DNA of 64,000 bases from Erigeron canadensis (taxonomy: Eukaryota > Streptophyta > Magnoliopsida > Asterales > Asteraceae): NCBI RefSeq assembly GCF_010389155.1, contig NC_057767.1, forward strand, positions 3,641,765 to 3,705,764, written 5' to 3'. The position numbers and the translations under genes were made by a program. Of this stretch, positions 13,340 through 25,636 are shown one piece after another (the stretch's first letter is position 1; every line of letters starts with the position of its first letter). The notes under the pieces were generated by a model. It did not search any database and was not told the origin of the DNA. It saw nothing but the letters and a program-made list of their open reading frames with translations.

Positions 13340-13349
13340 TATATAAGCA

Positions 13350-14703
13350 AAACTCATATAATAACCTATTTATTAACTATATAAATTGTATCTAATCTCA
13401 ATGTATCTTCTAACCTCCTAGATGAATCTTGGTCGATGAATATTATTATAGGGTCCAATGATCCATATTAATATTATGTATTTCAAACTAGTTTTTTTTC
13501 CCCCGGGCGTTGGCCCGAAAGACATTACGTAACATCTATACATTTAAAAGTTATATAAAATGAAACTTGCGTGGCAAAAGTTCAAAAGTGAAAAGTTATG
13601 TGAAAATAGTAAAGAAAAAGAAGTTTTGGTAGCTGAATTTGGAAAATTTAAAGTTATGTGGTAACAAGTTGAGAATATGAAACTTTGTTCACAAAGGGAA
13701 AAAAAATCTAAAAGTTATATGGTGAAAAGTAAAAAAAATGAAATTTTCATGACAAAAGTTAAAAAATATATAGTTTAATTGGGGGGCAAAAATGTAGAAG
13801 AAAAAAAGTTGGTGTTAAAAATATAAAAGTATAAAAGTTTATTGTAATTAAAATTGGTATTGTGTAAAAAGTATAGTTTTTAAAGTTTTGTGATAAAAGT
13901 AAAAATATTAAAAAATTTACGGTAGCAAATGTCTCTTTAATTGTTATATATAATACCTTTACTAATAAAGTAATAAGTGTAAGATATAGGTAGTTTTTTT
14001 TACGGGGGTTTGACTTGGGTATGCTCAAGTTCAAATATGTGGAAACAGGGTTTACCTGATTAATCGTCGTATTTTTGGGCGCATTAGTAAGGGGTTTTCC
14101 CCATTGAGAATTTGAAATAGGCAATTTTACTTCGAATGAGCTTTCTAGTGCGAACTTCGTTACGACAACGTATGTTAGATATCTCGCTGTCGAATCATGA
14201 CACAAAGTTTCAAGCGAACTTAAACTTTTTTAAAAAATAATAATAAGTGTGACTTTAAAAGCACAAGTTAAGAAAATATGTACTCGTAATAAATATAGAT
14301 AAACATTAACATCGGCCAACTTTGTGGGCGTGGTTTCATGAGTTCTAACCTTTTTTTTTTTTCTTTTTTATGGCTTGACCGATAGCGTAGCAGATTGCAA
14401 AAAAATGCAATGAAAACTCCAAAAAAGATACAACTTTGGCGCCTCAAATCTTTTTGGGTTTTATATATGAAAAATAAAACTACTTAATGAAAAAAATAAG
14501 AGTTAAAGGCAAAACTGGTCCTTGTGGTTTGTCCACTTTAATAATGGAATTTCTACTCGAAGATCGTTACAATGAGGGTTTTTGTTTTAAGATATTTTAG
14601 CAATCTTGGTCATTATTTTGACTAATCCTTTAAAGGTTGTCATCAAGTGTGCACATGATGGCACGCAGGCACGTGCAGGGGTATTTTGTCATCCCATCTT
14701 ACC
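13350..14703. other. Gene-free stretch with a Helitron-type 3' end
   Basis: At 13488-13516 an inverted Helitron-like terminus is seen: on the minus strand a CGGGCCAACGCCCGGG hairpin is followed by an A-run and CTAG|T. Its 5' end was not located. The rest is A-rich. A 148-codon minus-strand frame (14205-13759) has a biased composition and no motif, so I do not call a gene. At 14515-14560 there is a word like the ends of a truncated MITE. Confidence 0.45.
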
Positions 14704-15303
14704 TAGGGTTGTTCATTATTTGGGTAGACCCGAAAAACCACCAAATCCAAATGTATTTTGGTTAAATAATTTTGGGTTATTTGGATTTAGGTCGGTTTAG
14801 TGGTTCAATCGAATTATTTAAGTGGGTTTTGGATTGGTTATGGGTATGAAAATAATATTTTGGGGATCGCCCGAACCCGAGGTACACTTTTATTTTTAGA
14901 ACGGCCGAGGTACACTTCACTACGTATCTTTTTAATTTTGGGAATGAAGGATTTTTATGACCAAATTGATTTCAATTTTGAAATCCCTCACTCTTAACAC
15001 TGAAATTGAAATCGTTTTCCTGATTTGTTTAATGCAATGGTGTGGTTTTTAATTATTAGTTTCTCTTGGATGGTGTGGAATGGACAATTAAATCTACATT
15101 TTGATCGATGTTTATTATCATGCATGATCACATTCGGTTAAACAATAACTGAACCAAATAAACCGAAAGCTTATTTGGTTGGTTTGGATTGGTTATGAAT
15201 ATAGTTGGTTTGAGTGTTGGGCGGTATTAAAATTTTCAAAAAACCATTTAAACCGAACAATTTAACCCCTCAAAACCGAGACTTAGCCGTTTGAACACCC
15301 TTA
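14704..15303. mobile_element. 600-bp non-autonomous hAT-like element
   Basis: The termini TAGGGTTGTTCA and (inverted) TAAGGGTGTTCAAAC are hAT-like. The flanks ATCTTACC (14696-14703) and ATCTTCCC (15304-15311) form an 8-bp target duplication with one mismatch. The subterminal regions carry repeated ACCGAA/GGTTTGG words. No transposase is encoded. Confidence 0.75.
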
Positions 15304-15868
15304 ATCTTCCCCACAGTTGGAATAAGCACATTCTTCCTGTTTATTCAAAGATTGCAACAGAGTATTTTTCAAAATCTTCTTTCTTTAAGTTTGATCGTAA
15401 ATTTATTTGAAAAAATTATATAGTACTAGATGAAATTCATATTAATGAAAGATATTTTAAAAACCTAACTCATTTATATATTTTATATTAAGTGTTGTAT
15501 AGCATAAATAAAAATATATATCAAAGTTAGAGAATAAAAAAACTAAAAATGAAAATATGACATTTAAAATAAAACAAATGGGGTGATATATTCGGATTTG
15601 AAATGGAGATGACATATCGTTCCGTCAGGACCGATAATTAGTCGATTATATATCTTTAAAAACACAATTGCTAGTGAAAATTATAAACCTCGTACATGTA
15701 TCCGCTGGTCAACTTTATGGGCTTTACTCATCCATAACGGATGGTTATATGCTTACCGCGGCTTTTTTCTCAACCAATGACATCCCTAGTCAATTTGATC
15801 ATTTTTCTTTATCTAAAAATAACATAAAATGATAAAATAACCAAAAATACAAGTGATGACATATTTTC

Positions 15869-16377
15869 TGTTGGATATTTTAATGTAATTGGGTTAACTT
15901 GTTTGATCAGTATTGTCATAATAATACATCATATAGGATTGGTGGTGTGGAGTGCACGCCTATTTGAATTTATTATGACCTTAGGGGCGAAGCCCCTAAG
16001 GTACGGGGGTCCGGGGGCAGCGCCCCTGGGAGCGGGGTCTAAGGGGCGGCAGCCCCTGGCGGGGTCCAAGGGGCAGAGCCCCTGGTTGGGGTCGAGCTGA
16101 GGGACTAAAAATGGCAATTTCGAAACCTTGCAAATAACTGCCTTCTGGTGGATTTATACAACCCGTAACAAACTTTCTGATCATTCTTTTTTCTTTCTTC
16201 TTTCTGGTTCTTTTCTCTCAAATAATAAACACACAGAACGTACTTAATTCTCTGAATTGTATCCGATTGAATAGTTTGGGTGAACCGCCAAATTGATTCA
16301 ATCTGAAAGTGATTACACGCCTTTCAGAGTTTAATTATATCCGGTTATCTGTTCGTTATTCACGAATTTCCCCAACA
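15869..16377 (+). mobile_element. Solo LTR (509 bp) with GC-rich palindromic core
   Basis: It starts TGTTGGATATTTTAATG and ends GAATTTCCCCAACA. TTTTC lies on both sides (15864-15868 and 16378-16382), an exact 5-bp target duplication. There is no internal region, so it is a solo LTR left by LTR-LTR recombination. Positions 15981-16092 are a GC-rich block of nested palindromes (GGGGCGAAGCCCC, GGGGCAGAGCCCC) in an otherwise AT-rich region. The same family is present inverted at 55045-55635. Confidence 0.88.
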
Positions 16378-16382
16378 TTTTC

Positions 16383-17081
16383 TAACCCCAATTCAAGATA
16401 GTGTATGACATTTTCCAAACTTCTGGATTGGGGGCTAAATTTAGATGTTAGTTTGAACATCTTTGTATGTATAATAAAAAAGTTCTATAAATGCTAAAAC
16501 ACCAAATCCTATCATAACTACAAGTCTATAATCAGTTAAAGACAATATTAAGTGAGTTAAATTCGATCACATCGTACGTGGCTCCATGAATTCCATGGGA
16601 ATTTTTGACTTTATAACATCATATTATAGCTGCTCGCAAACTGCAACAATTTAATGAGGATCAAAACTCTAAAAAAAATTGAAAAATCGCCAACAATTTC
16701 TCAACTAAAAACCACCACCACCCTCCATTGGACATTTTGCCAGCCTTTATTAATTCCTTCCGTTGCATCATTGTATTGTTGTTACTTGCCTGCCAATTAG
16801 TCTTGATTAATTACTTGATTGGTACCCTTAACTGCTATCCTCACTTCTATTTTTATTTTATCTAATTAAGCCATTACACGTGTATAATCATTATTACATA
16901 ATTGTATCTACTATATATGCATGTATTATGTGTATACGTCCTCATCACTTGTGCTGTCCAATAACACAGATAAGTATTTGAAGCCTAGCTCAAGTATTTA
17001 AAGATATATATATATATATATATATAAAAGTAGTGAGTTTTGAGGATTTTTTTTTGAAGTTCAAAATCTTTCTTTAAAACA
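16383..17081 (+). promoter_or_regulatory. Upstream region of the first CER3-like gene
   Basis: No gene is seen. A (TA)n tract ends in TATATAAAAG at 17021-17030, a good TATA box 52-61 bp before the ATG at 17082. That predicts a very short 5' leader. The solo LTR ends about 700 bp upstream of the ATG. Confidence 0.5.
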
Positions 17082-20000
17082 ATGGATACCCAAAAGGAAA
17101 ATTTGCTTGAAAAATTCGAAAAAGATGTAGAAGATGAAAAACTTTTTGCCTCAGGGAAAATTGGAGCACCATTATTTGATTGGCCATGGCAAAATTTGGG
17201 AAGTAACAAGGCATGTATTTCTAAAAATGTTTACTTTTTCCATTTATATATATTGGTGATATATTTAGTATAGCTTTTTTAGTCTAAAAGTTTAAGTTTT
17301 CTTGCTTGAATCAGTACCTTTTGTTTGTGCCACTTCTTGTTGAGTTCATATATTCAACACTATATGAAAAGAGGCGAAGCGAGTATATTTGGTGTTTGCA
17401 TATCCTAATCTTGTCTTCGCTAAGAGGACTTGTGCATCAGTTATGGAGTTCATGTAATAACATGCTTTTTCTTAATCGAAATCATCGATTATCTCATAAA
17501 GGCATTGGTTTTGATCAAATCGATAGAGAATGGCATTGGTATGTATGTCTTTTGCCTTCATATATGATATAATTTGAGGTTCTTTAATTTGAGGTCACAA
17601 ATTGAAGTTTTTGCGATTTTTCTCTTTAATTTAATTACAGGGACAATTTTATCATACTTCAAGCATATGTGGCTTCAATAATCTTCTTGATGAATCCTTT
17701 AATGACTAATCTTCCTATTTGGAAAACAACCGGGATTCTAACTTGTATAGTCTTTCATATTGGGTTCTCAGAACCTCTATATTATTGGCTTCATAGATTA
17801 TTACATTCATCTTATCTATTCCAACAATATCACTGGCTACACCATAGTTCTGAAGTGAATCATCCATATACAGGTAAAAGGGTCAATAAGTTAATGGCAC
17901 AAAACTCAATCTTTTGTATGAGATCATAAAACGTAACACCCAATGTCATCTTCCACGGGTTTTGGGTCCCAGTACCATATTTTATGGTGTATGGGGAGGT
18001 TGACATGTAGACAACCTTACTCCTATCTAAGATAAAGAGGCTGCTCCAGTTTCTACCAAAGGTAGAGAAAGACTTCTAGTCTTGCTGGGCATAAAGATCA
18101 AAATCTTAGACCTCTGTACCCAGAGACAAGGGCTCCAACCACTTGATGCAACCCAGTTGGTTTAAACTTTTGTATGAGATCAGTTGTATCAAATTTGTTT
18201 ACTCACCGTTTCTTCTAGCTTAAGTTTTACTATTTTTGATGCAGCTGGGCATGCTACTTTTTTGGAGCATTTATTATTTTGTATAGTTATAGGAGTTCCG
18301 ATCTTTGGGACTACATTGATTGGACATGGTTCAGTCATCATGTTCTACGGTTATGTTTTGGTATTTGATCTCCTTAGATGTATGGGGCATAGTAATGTCG
18401 AAGTTGTTCCTCATCACATTTTCGATACTCTGCCTAAACTCAAATGGCTTATCTACACGCCGACGTAAGTTTTATACATTGATAAATTAACGAGTAACTA
18501 ATAGACACTTAATCATCATTGTAATTTTTTTTTCTTTGGTTAGGTACCATTTTATACACCATAGAGACATGAAGACTAATTTTTGCCTCTTTATGCCTCT
18601 CTTTGATGTTTTGGGAAAGACCATGAATGAGATATCTTGGGATCTTCATAAAGAAATAAGTTCAATTGAAGGTATATTTCAATCTATAATCCATATATAG
18701 CTCTATGACATATGGTAATCACTATGGATTTCCATAAAAATCTTGAGAAGTTACCATTTTTACACATAGGCCAAACTGTAAAAGTGAACTATTTGACTAG
18801 AGTATTTCAGAGTTTTCAAGAATTTTGATATTTTGCAAATTAAAGTAACCAAGAGAACATAGCTTGATTGGTATGGTAGTGTCCAATGAAGGAAGACTAG
18901 AAGGCAAAGGTCTCTAGTTCGATCCCGTGAATGTGGAACATCTCGATCTGGGCTCCATATAGATGGGTGGGGCGGGCCAGCTATGGCCTTTGGACAATGG
19001 ATCACCCCAGATGCGGGATTTGGATTTGGGTTGTTAAAAAACCCAAATCAATTACCATTCATTTATCCACATATTATATAACGAGTCATTAAAGTAGTCA
19101 GAAGTAGGTCAAACAAAATGACACTTCCAATTTGATAGGGCAAGCAAGTGGCAAATGTGGTCACCCATCCATTATAAATCTTATAGTGATCAGAGGTGTT
19201 TAATGTTTGATTGTTTGTGTTTTAAGATAAATATCTTAAATACTCTAATAAATGGTTGTGTAACTGTTTTTGTAGGCAAGAAGGCCAAAGCCCCTGAATT
19301 TGTGTTTCTTGCACATGGAGTTGATATCATGTCATCACTACATGTTCCATTTGTGTTTAGATCACTAAGCTCATGGCCATTTGTCACAGAACTAATCATG
19401 TTCCCAATGTGGCCTTATGCTTTATTGGTGGTATTGATCATGTGGGCTAAATCAAAGCCTTTTTTGCTCTCATTCTGCCATCTTAGAGGAAAATTACTCC
19501 AAAGTTGGATTGTACCAAGATTTGGTTTCATGGTAACCTACCTACTTGGCCCAATTTATTTGTGTACATATTATACTGAAATAGGACTTTTTTTGTTTAC
19601 TTAGAATGAGTTTATATATAATTGCAGTATTTTCTACCATTTGCGAAAGACGGCATAAATGAGAAAATTGAAGAAGCTATACTAATGGCTGATCGAATTG
19701 GTGTCAAGGTTCTTAGTCTTGCTGCCTTGAACAAGGTTTGTATAATTGTCTTTCATCACTCATTACACAAAACAAAAGTTAGGCCTAAAAATGCTTAAAC
19801 ACTCTGCCTAATGTAGTATGTAAATTCCAAACCTCTCTAAATTTGGCGGATATGGTAATTTGGTCCCGGGGTCCGGGGATGATGGCATTTGGTCCCAAAG
19901 ATTTACCCAACTGTGGGCAGGCTATGGGCAACTGTCCATATATCATAAATGTGTTAGCTAGTTGCCCATTATGTTATCGCCAAACTAGTTGTCGTTTATC

Positions 20001-21111
20001 TTGATTATATGCAAGTTTAAACCACATTGATGGTAAATAATTGTGGATTTACAGAATGAAGCGTTGAATGGAGGTGGGAAACTTTTTGTCAAGAAACTTC
20101 CTAATCTCAAGGTTCGTGTAGTCCATGGAAATACATTGACTGCAGCAGTTATTCTTAATGAGATTCCTCCAGAAACCAAAGAGGTGTTTTTGACAGGAGC
20201 TACTTCTAAGCTTGGAAGAGCAATTGCCCTCTACTTAGCTCGTCGTAAAACTAGAGTCTTGGTATGGTTTTTGAGAACATTTCTATTGTTTCATTACTCC
20301 ACAGGTGTCAATTTCATTTGGTTAAGTTTCATTACTTGAAAAGGTTAAGTTCTAATTACTTCCATCGGATTGTATCTTGATATGGGTTACTGCTAAATTG
20401 TTCTGCAGATGCTTACTGAATCTACAGAAAGGTTTTCAAGAATTCAGAAAGAAGCTTCAGTGGAAAATCAGAACTTATTGGTACAAGTGACCAAGTATCA
20501 AGCAGCTAAACACTGCAAGGTTAGCTTGTGTGCATTGTTCAAGATATTATATTTACATTAGACTCTTAGCCGTTCTGATTCAAATATTTTTGATGAATAT
20601 AATAGACGTGGATTCTGGGCAAATGGACCACACCAAGACAGCAAAGATGGGCACCGCCTGGAACACATTTCCATCAGTTTGTGGTTCCACCTGTGTTTGA
20701 ATTCAGAAGAGATTGCACTTATAGTAAGCTTGCAGCAATGAGGCTTCCTGATGACGTACAAGGCTTAGGCGTCTGCGAGGTAATGTAAAAAAACAGAACA
20801 ATACCTGTTGGCAAAGTGACAATAATCATAAAATCATCAAGGGGAACAAAATTTACAATTTTACAGTATAATAGTTGGTTTTTTTTTATCTGCATTGGCA
20901 TTATCTATTTTTAAGTACTGCTGAATAAGGTATTATCCTTGTTTCATTTGTGCAGTACACCATGGAGAGAGGTGTGGTTCATGCTTGTCATGCCGGTGGG
21001 ATGGTACATCTTCTTGAAGGTTGGATGCATCACGAAGTTGGTGCAATCGACGTGGACCAGGTTGATTTGGTGTGGGAAGCGGCTCTAAGACATGGGTTCA
21101 AACCAGTTTAA
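17082..21111 (+). CDS. CER3/WAX2-like wax alkane-forming protein, copy 1 (11 exons, 648 aa)
   Basis: CER3 acts with CER1 and cytochrome b5 in the ER membrane to turn very-long-chain acyl-CoA into alkanes; CER3 is thought to make the aldehyde. Exons: 17082-17210, 17315-17538, 17641-17873, 18245-18464, 18544-18671, 19276-19532, 19628-19735, 20055-20261, 20409-20519, 20606-20779, 20956-21111. They total 1947 nt with no in-frame stop. The N-terminal hydroxylase-like domain has histidine motifs HRLLH (169-173), HWLHH (182-186) and HFIHH (271-275). The C-terminal WAX2 domain includes NEALNGGG (from 434), [28 protein letters not shown] and [12 protein letters not shown]. It resembles CER3 more than CER1 throughout, for example [11 protein letters not shown] and [14 protein letters not shown]. 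The N-terminus is longer than in typical CER3 (43 residues in exon 1). Intron 1 has a GC donor. AATAAA signals lie at 21270 and 21281. Confidence 0.93.
17911..18182 (-). mobile_element. SINE in intron 3 of the first CER3-like gene
   Basis: A 240-bp insertion (17927-18166) is flanked by the 16-bp direct repeat CTTTTGTATGAGATCA at 17911-17926 and 18167-18182. Long, variable-length target duplications are the mark of LINE-driven retroposition. On the minus strand the 5' part has words like RNA polymerase III A and B boxes (GCATCAAGTGGTTGG and GGTCTAAGATTTTGATC), so it is probably tRNA-derived. It lies between exons and does not disturb the coding sequence. Confidence 0.8.
18851..19043 (+). mobile_element. 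tRNA-derived SINE in intron 5 of the first CER3-like gene
   Basis: A box-A-like word (TAGCTTGATTGGTATGG, from 18861) is followed about 45 bp later by a box-B-like word (AGTTCGATCCC, 18916-18926), the layout of a tRNA-related SINE head. The body ends in a short A-rich tract. The possible target duplication (CAAATTAAAGTAACC and CAAATCAATTACC) is imperfect. Confidence 0.6.
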
Positions 21112-21415
21112 AGATGTCTGCTTAGATGCATAACTCAACAACAGAGGATTTGAAACTTCAAAATAGTGACAGTTTTTACTTAAAGAAAATATACACATTG
21201 ATTAAAGGAGTGTAAACTTGCTCCATGTATTCATTCATGTAAAAAGTATAAATTTTCAATATAGTGTTTAATAAAGTTTCAATAAAGAAAAATGATTTAT
21301 ATACAAAAAAATTTAACCTTATAATCTTTCTAGTAACATATGAATGTGAGATCTGTGATTCACTAATTCTTTTTTTTTCATGTTGAATTTTTTTTGAAGT
21401 ATCATGATCTGCTTA
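21112..21415. other. 3' flank of the first CER3-like gene
   Basis: Contains the likely 3' UTR with two AATAAA signals (21270-21275, 21281-21286). No other gene is seen before the foldback element. Confidence 0.5.
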
Positions 21416-21424
21416 TAAATATTA

Positions 21425-22493
21425 GGGTTAAGTCACTGGATAAACAATGTCATTTCCCTCATTTACATGATTGCCCATTGAACTGGATTATTGATGTGTA
21501 TTAGCCATATACTTTTCAATTTTTTACATGGTTCACCAAGTGCTGACCTGATGACCTGGTATAACAGATTAATCTCTATTTACATGGTTGCTCATTGAAC
21601 TGGATGACTAATGTACTTTCCCTCATTTACATGGTTGTCAATTGAACTGGATTATTAGTATATATCACCAACATACTTTCCTATTTTTTACTTGGTTGAC
21701 CAAATATTGACCTGATGACCTACAATAACAGGTTAAACTCTATATTTACTTTTATTTTTCCAGAAACTATCTTCATCGATTCTCCATGCGAAAATTCCGA
21801 TAAAAATTCCGGCGATCATGTTCTTTCGTTTCAAATTGACCTAAATGTCCATAAACTGGGTCATACTGGGTCGTCAGTTCATGAATTTAGGTGATACTGG
21901 ACTTGAAAATATTTTCAGAAGAGTTATTATTGATCAAAAGGAAAAGTAAAATCCTAGAGTACGGGTCATAACGGATTGAGTTGATTGAAGATCATAGACT
22001 AATTTATATTGTTAGTACAATTATATTATTATGATATTATTAAAAATATAAGCATATCTAGTATATGCTTATACAGTTATTATATAATATTATAGTATAG
22101 TTATATAATAAGTTTTTATTGAAAATTAATGAAGAGGATGAAGCAGAAATAAATAAATTTTTGAAAAAATAAAAATAGAGATTAACTTGTTATTATAGGT
22201 CATCAGGTCAACATTCGGTTAACCATGTAATAATTTGAAAAGTATGTGGGTAATGTATATTAATAATTCAATTCAATAGGCAACCATCTTAATGAGGGAA
22301 AACACATTAGTCATTCAGTTCAATGGGCAACCATGTAAATAGAGATTAACCTGTTATAGCAGGTCATTAGGTCAGCAGTTGGTCAACCATGTAAAAAGTT
22401 GAAAAGTATATGGGTGATACACATCAATAATCAAGTTCAATAGGCAACCATGTTAATGAGAGAAAGTATATTATTCATCCAATGACTTAACCC
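21425..22493. mobile_element. 1.07 kb long-armed foldback element (Mutator-like), 9-bp target duplication
   Basis: TAAATATTA occurs at 21416-21424 and 22494-22502, exactly outside GGGTTAAGTCA...TGACTTAACCC. Each arm is about 300 bp and is itself an imperfect direct duplication: a module with CATTGAACTGGAT and TGACCTGATGACCT occurs twice in the left arm and twice, inverted, in the right arm. The centre (about 21780-22160) is unique and AT-rich with no gene. The 9-bp duplication and long arms suggest a non-autonomous Mutator-like element. Confidence 0.85.
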
Positions 22494-22700
22494 TAAATAT
22501 TATTAAAAGAATAAGTTGGGAAGATTTATCATTATTAGTGGAAGCAATTAACCATATGAAAATTGAGAATAACCTGAATGACATAGAATCTCAATTATGT
22601 ATACATTTTAGTATTTTATCACCTTTCACAAGTTTAAAAAAATGTGAAATAAGATGCATTTTTCTCCCTAAACTAACATTTGTCATACGAAAATTACTAT

Positions 22701-22889
22701 AGGGAAGTGAAGGTGTTGCTGTTATGCATTTAAGTTGGGTAAAATCTTTCTCATATGCTAAACTTTTAATCCATAAAAAACATGGAGGCCCATTATTTAT
22801 TCATTATACAATTATAGATTAAAAAATTAGCATGTGAGAGGAATTTCACTCAAGTTAGGTGTGTGGTAACACCACCTTCACTTTTCCCC
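22701..22889. mobile_element. 189-bp hAT-type MITE
   Basis: The ends AGGGAAGTGAAGGTG and CACCTTCACTTTTCCCC are inverted repeats. ATTACTAT lies on both sides (22693-22700 and 22890-22897), an exact 8-bp target duplication typical of hAT elements. Confidence 0.82.
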
Positions 22890-22897
22890 ATTACTAT

Positions 22898-23826
22898 TTA
22901 CAAAGCAAAATAGTAAATTTGTTTCATTCTCTCTCCAATATAGCTTCGCCTACCCAAATCTTTATCTTTATCTTTTATATAATAAAACACAACTAACCTA
23001 ACCATTTATTAACAAATCACAACTCTCCAATCCTAGTGATGTCATTATTAATTTATATATATAATTTAAAAATCGTAATTATTATCCAAATATATATATA
23101 TATATATAATATATATATATATATTAGTATATTAGTAATTACTTTATAATTATTACATATTTGTACCTATCAAAAACTTGAAAAAAAAAATTTTGACTTT
23201 TTTTTAATTAAATAGTTAAAAGTTCTCAACCTATTATCTATAAAAAAAATTTTCTTTCATAAAATATTAAAAGTATGTATTAAATGAGCATATAAATCAA
23301 ATATATTAAACTTGTATAAACGTGGTTTTATACATTGTTTACCATCGAAATTTCCCCTTTGGTAGACATTCAAAATTACAAAACACTCGTGTAATATATA
23401 CCGACGATACCATGATTATTCTTCTTTCTTTCCGCCCACCAAATTTGAAATAACAAAAATATAAGCCGCAACTTAGCTACAAGTACACATACTAAAAGTA
23501 GGTTAGTACAACTTAGGCATATATTGACGTGACCATATTAATTCCTGTTTCTTTCGGTCGTCATGTGTGACTTTTCATTCTCTAAATTCAAATGAAATAA
23601 GAAAAAGAAAAGAATATGATCTCAAAAAATCAGACAAAAAAGTCGGGAGAAAGGAAAAGAAAGGTTGGCTCAACAAATCAAAGAAAGGAAATTTCTCGGT
23701 GATATTGTTTTCAGACGAATTTAGTCGTCGCTGAAAGTCAGTTTTTTAATAGTGAAACGAACTCAATTTCTTAACTGACAATAACTGGATAAAAACATAT
23801 TGTTTAATTTGATTAAAAATATATAT
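22898..23826. other. Gene-free AT-rich stretch
   Basis: Contains a (TA)n tract (about 23091-23125) and otherwise nothing I can assign. Confidence 0.4.
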
Positions 23827-24475
23827 GAGTTGGTTATTGTAAAACAAGCATTAAATTAAAGGAAAAGTTTCATAAAAAGGTGATCTATTTACACAATTTT
23901 CCTATTAAAGGTAATCTATTTTGTTTTCGTCTATTTAAAGGACCCTATTTTTAAAGTTTTCCTAATAAAGGGTATCTCGTTAGTTTTTGACAGACAACGC
24001 TCGTTAAATGTCACGTCACCAATGTCACGTCATCAGTTTTGCCACGTCACTGATGCCACATCATCAGTTTTGCTATAAAAGTCGGTCAAAGTCAACTGTC
24101 ACGTCAGCAAAACTGATGTTGTGGCATCGGTGGCGTGGCACTTAACGGGCGTCGTCTGTCAAAAACTAACGAGATACCCTTTATTATGAAACTTTTGGAA
24201 ATAGGGTCCTTTAAATAGGCGAAAACAAAATAGGTTACCTTTAATAGGAAATTTGTGTAAATAAATTACCTTTTTATAGATTTTTCCCTAAATTAAAATA
24301 AATAGGATAACATCTTAATTTTAAATCATGATAAAATTGATGCATGAAAATTCATGAAGCACAAGTATAAATATTGATACACGATTATTTTCATGATACA
24401 TGGTGATTTTTAGTGAAAGAAAAATCTATTATTTTATTTATTTTATTTTAATACGTGTTTTATTTTAACTGGATC
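23827..24475. mobile_element. Foldback MITE copy split by a second MITE
   Basis: The outer parts (23827-23860 and 24289-24475) match the family at 13137-13339: TTGTAAAACAAGCATTAAA on the left, and on the right TGATACATGGTGATTTTT followed by TTTATTTATTTTATTTTAAT. The element at 23861-24288 sits inside it. The outer ends are diverged and no clean target duplication was found, so the limits are approximate. Confidence 0.6.
23861..24288. mobile_element. 428-bp Mutator-type MITE nested in another MITE
   Basis: TAAATTAAA flanks both ends (23852-23860 and 24289-24297), an exact 9-bp target duplication. The arms are near-complete inverted repeats (GGAAAAGTTTCATAAAAAGG on the left; inverted GGGAAAAATCTATAAAAAGG on the right). 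The centre carries repeated CACGTCA/TGACGTG words. No protein is encoded. Confidence 0.88.
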
Positions 24476-24516
24476 ATAAGCATAATAAATATGAGTGTAT
24501 ATAATTATACTGTAAG

Positions 24517-25170
24517 AGGGGAGGGAGTGGAAGCGGGGAAGGGGTTGCGGGGTCACGGGGCCGGGAGGGCACACCGTCGCCGGTGTTTAACCGCAGGAGA
24601 GAGGAGAAGAAAAGGGGGGAAGGAAGCCGCAGCAGGGAAATAAGAAAGAGAAAGGGAGAAGGAGAGAGAGAGCCATTTGATTGGTTGGTCAAAGCATGTG
24701 GTCCCCCCACTAACGGGACTTTTGACCGTTATTAAAAAAAAAATTATTTTATTTTTTTTAACCTTTTTATCTTTAAAAACCAACACCACTTCACCATTTT
24801 TATATAATAAAACACCATTCTTCTCCATTTTCTCTTCTCTTTCTTTCAAATTATATACCAAAACTCCATCCCTTTTATAAAAAAAAAACATGTCATCTGA
24901 TTCTTCTTTGTCGAAGGATTTAAATTATCCCTTTTTTAATATTTCTAAGAAAATGTGATGTTTTTAATATTATTGTTGTTATTTTATATAGTTTGTAAAA
25001 TTATATAGTATTAAAAATAAATGAAAAAGAAATGATGAGGTGGAGATGGGGGAAAATGGAAGAAAATGTCGTCAATGATTTGGGGAAGATGGGGGAAGAA
25101 TAGAATAAAATGATGTGACAAAATTTTATTGGTTAATGGTGGAGGAAGAATGGTAACCATTCCCTCCCCT
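24517..25170. mobile_element. Possible hAT-like element with G-rich left end
   Basis: AGGGGAGGGAGTGG at the left and CCATTCCCTCCCCT at the right are inverted. No matching target duplication was found, so the boundaries are tentative. The G/A-rich block at 24517-24680 gives overlapping short frames on both strands, which I regard as chance. Confidence 0.3.
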
Positions 25171-25271
25171 AATATTTAAAAATATTTTAACTTTTACCAG
25201 TCAAATCATGTTTAAAATTCCTTTAATATTTAAAAATATTTTAAATTTTACCAGTCAAATCACGTTTAAAA
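25171..25271. repeat. 54-bp tandem duplication
   Basis: AATATTTAAAAATATTTTAA with a following ACCAGTCAAATCA block occurs at 25171-25224 and again from 25225, with few differences. Confidence 0.8.
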
Positions 25272-25636
25272 TAAAGAGTAAAAAAATTATGTTTTAAGTT
25301 GAGTCTAAAGTTACGACTTTTTAACCAATGAGTAGCTTTCATTACACCCCGGTCCATTAATGATGATGACACATAACTTTTATCAACATTTGGTTCAATC
25401 AAAAGTACTATGATTACGGCCCCGTCATAAATATGTTTTAAGTACATGAAAAAGAACATGTAGAGTTAACATTAAAGTTTTTTATGATTTTTTAATTTGA
25501 TTTCTCCTTTATTTTCACATATATTAATTCATGCTAATACGTATCTAGTATTTTGTCATGGCCGAACACTTTTACTTTCTTACGTAAAATAAGTTAACAT
25601 AAATGTTGATTAATTCAATGAATTAATTCTTAAATT

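Noticed and set aside
15929..16184. Short ORFs on both strands rich in Gly/Pro/Arg
   Set aside because: They are translations of the GC-rich palindromic block of a solo LTR; the same happens in the copy at 55370-55615.
18857..18930. Possible tRNA gene
   Set aside because: Box-A- and box-B-like words are present but no cloverleaf stems form; it fits a tRNA-derived SINE in an intron.
24000..24180. Clustered TGACGTG/CACGTCA words resembling bZIP-binding sites
   Set aside because: They are mirrored arms of a MITE, so their number reflects the repeat rather than a promoter.
24455..24891. Overlapping ORFs on both strands in a G/A-rich segment
   Set aside because: No motif, strongly skewed composition, and part of a repeat-like block.
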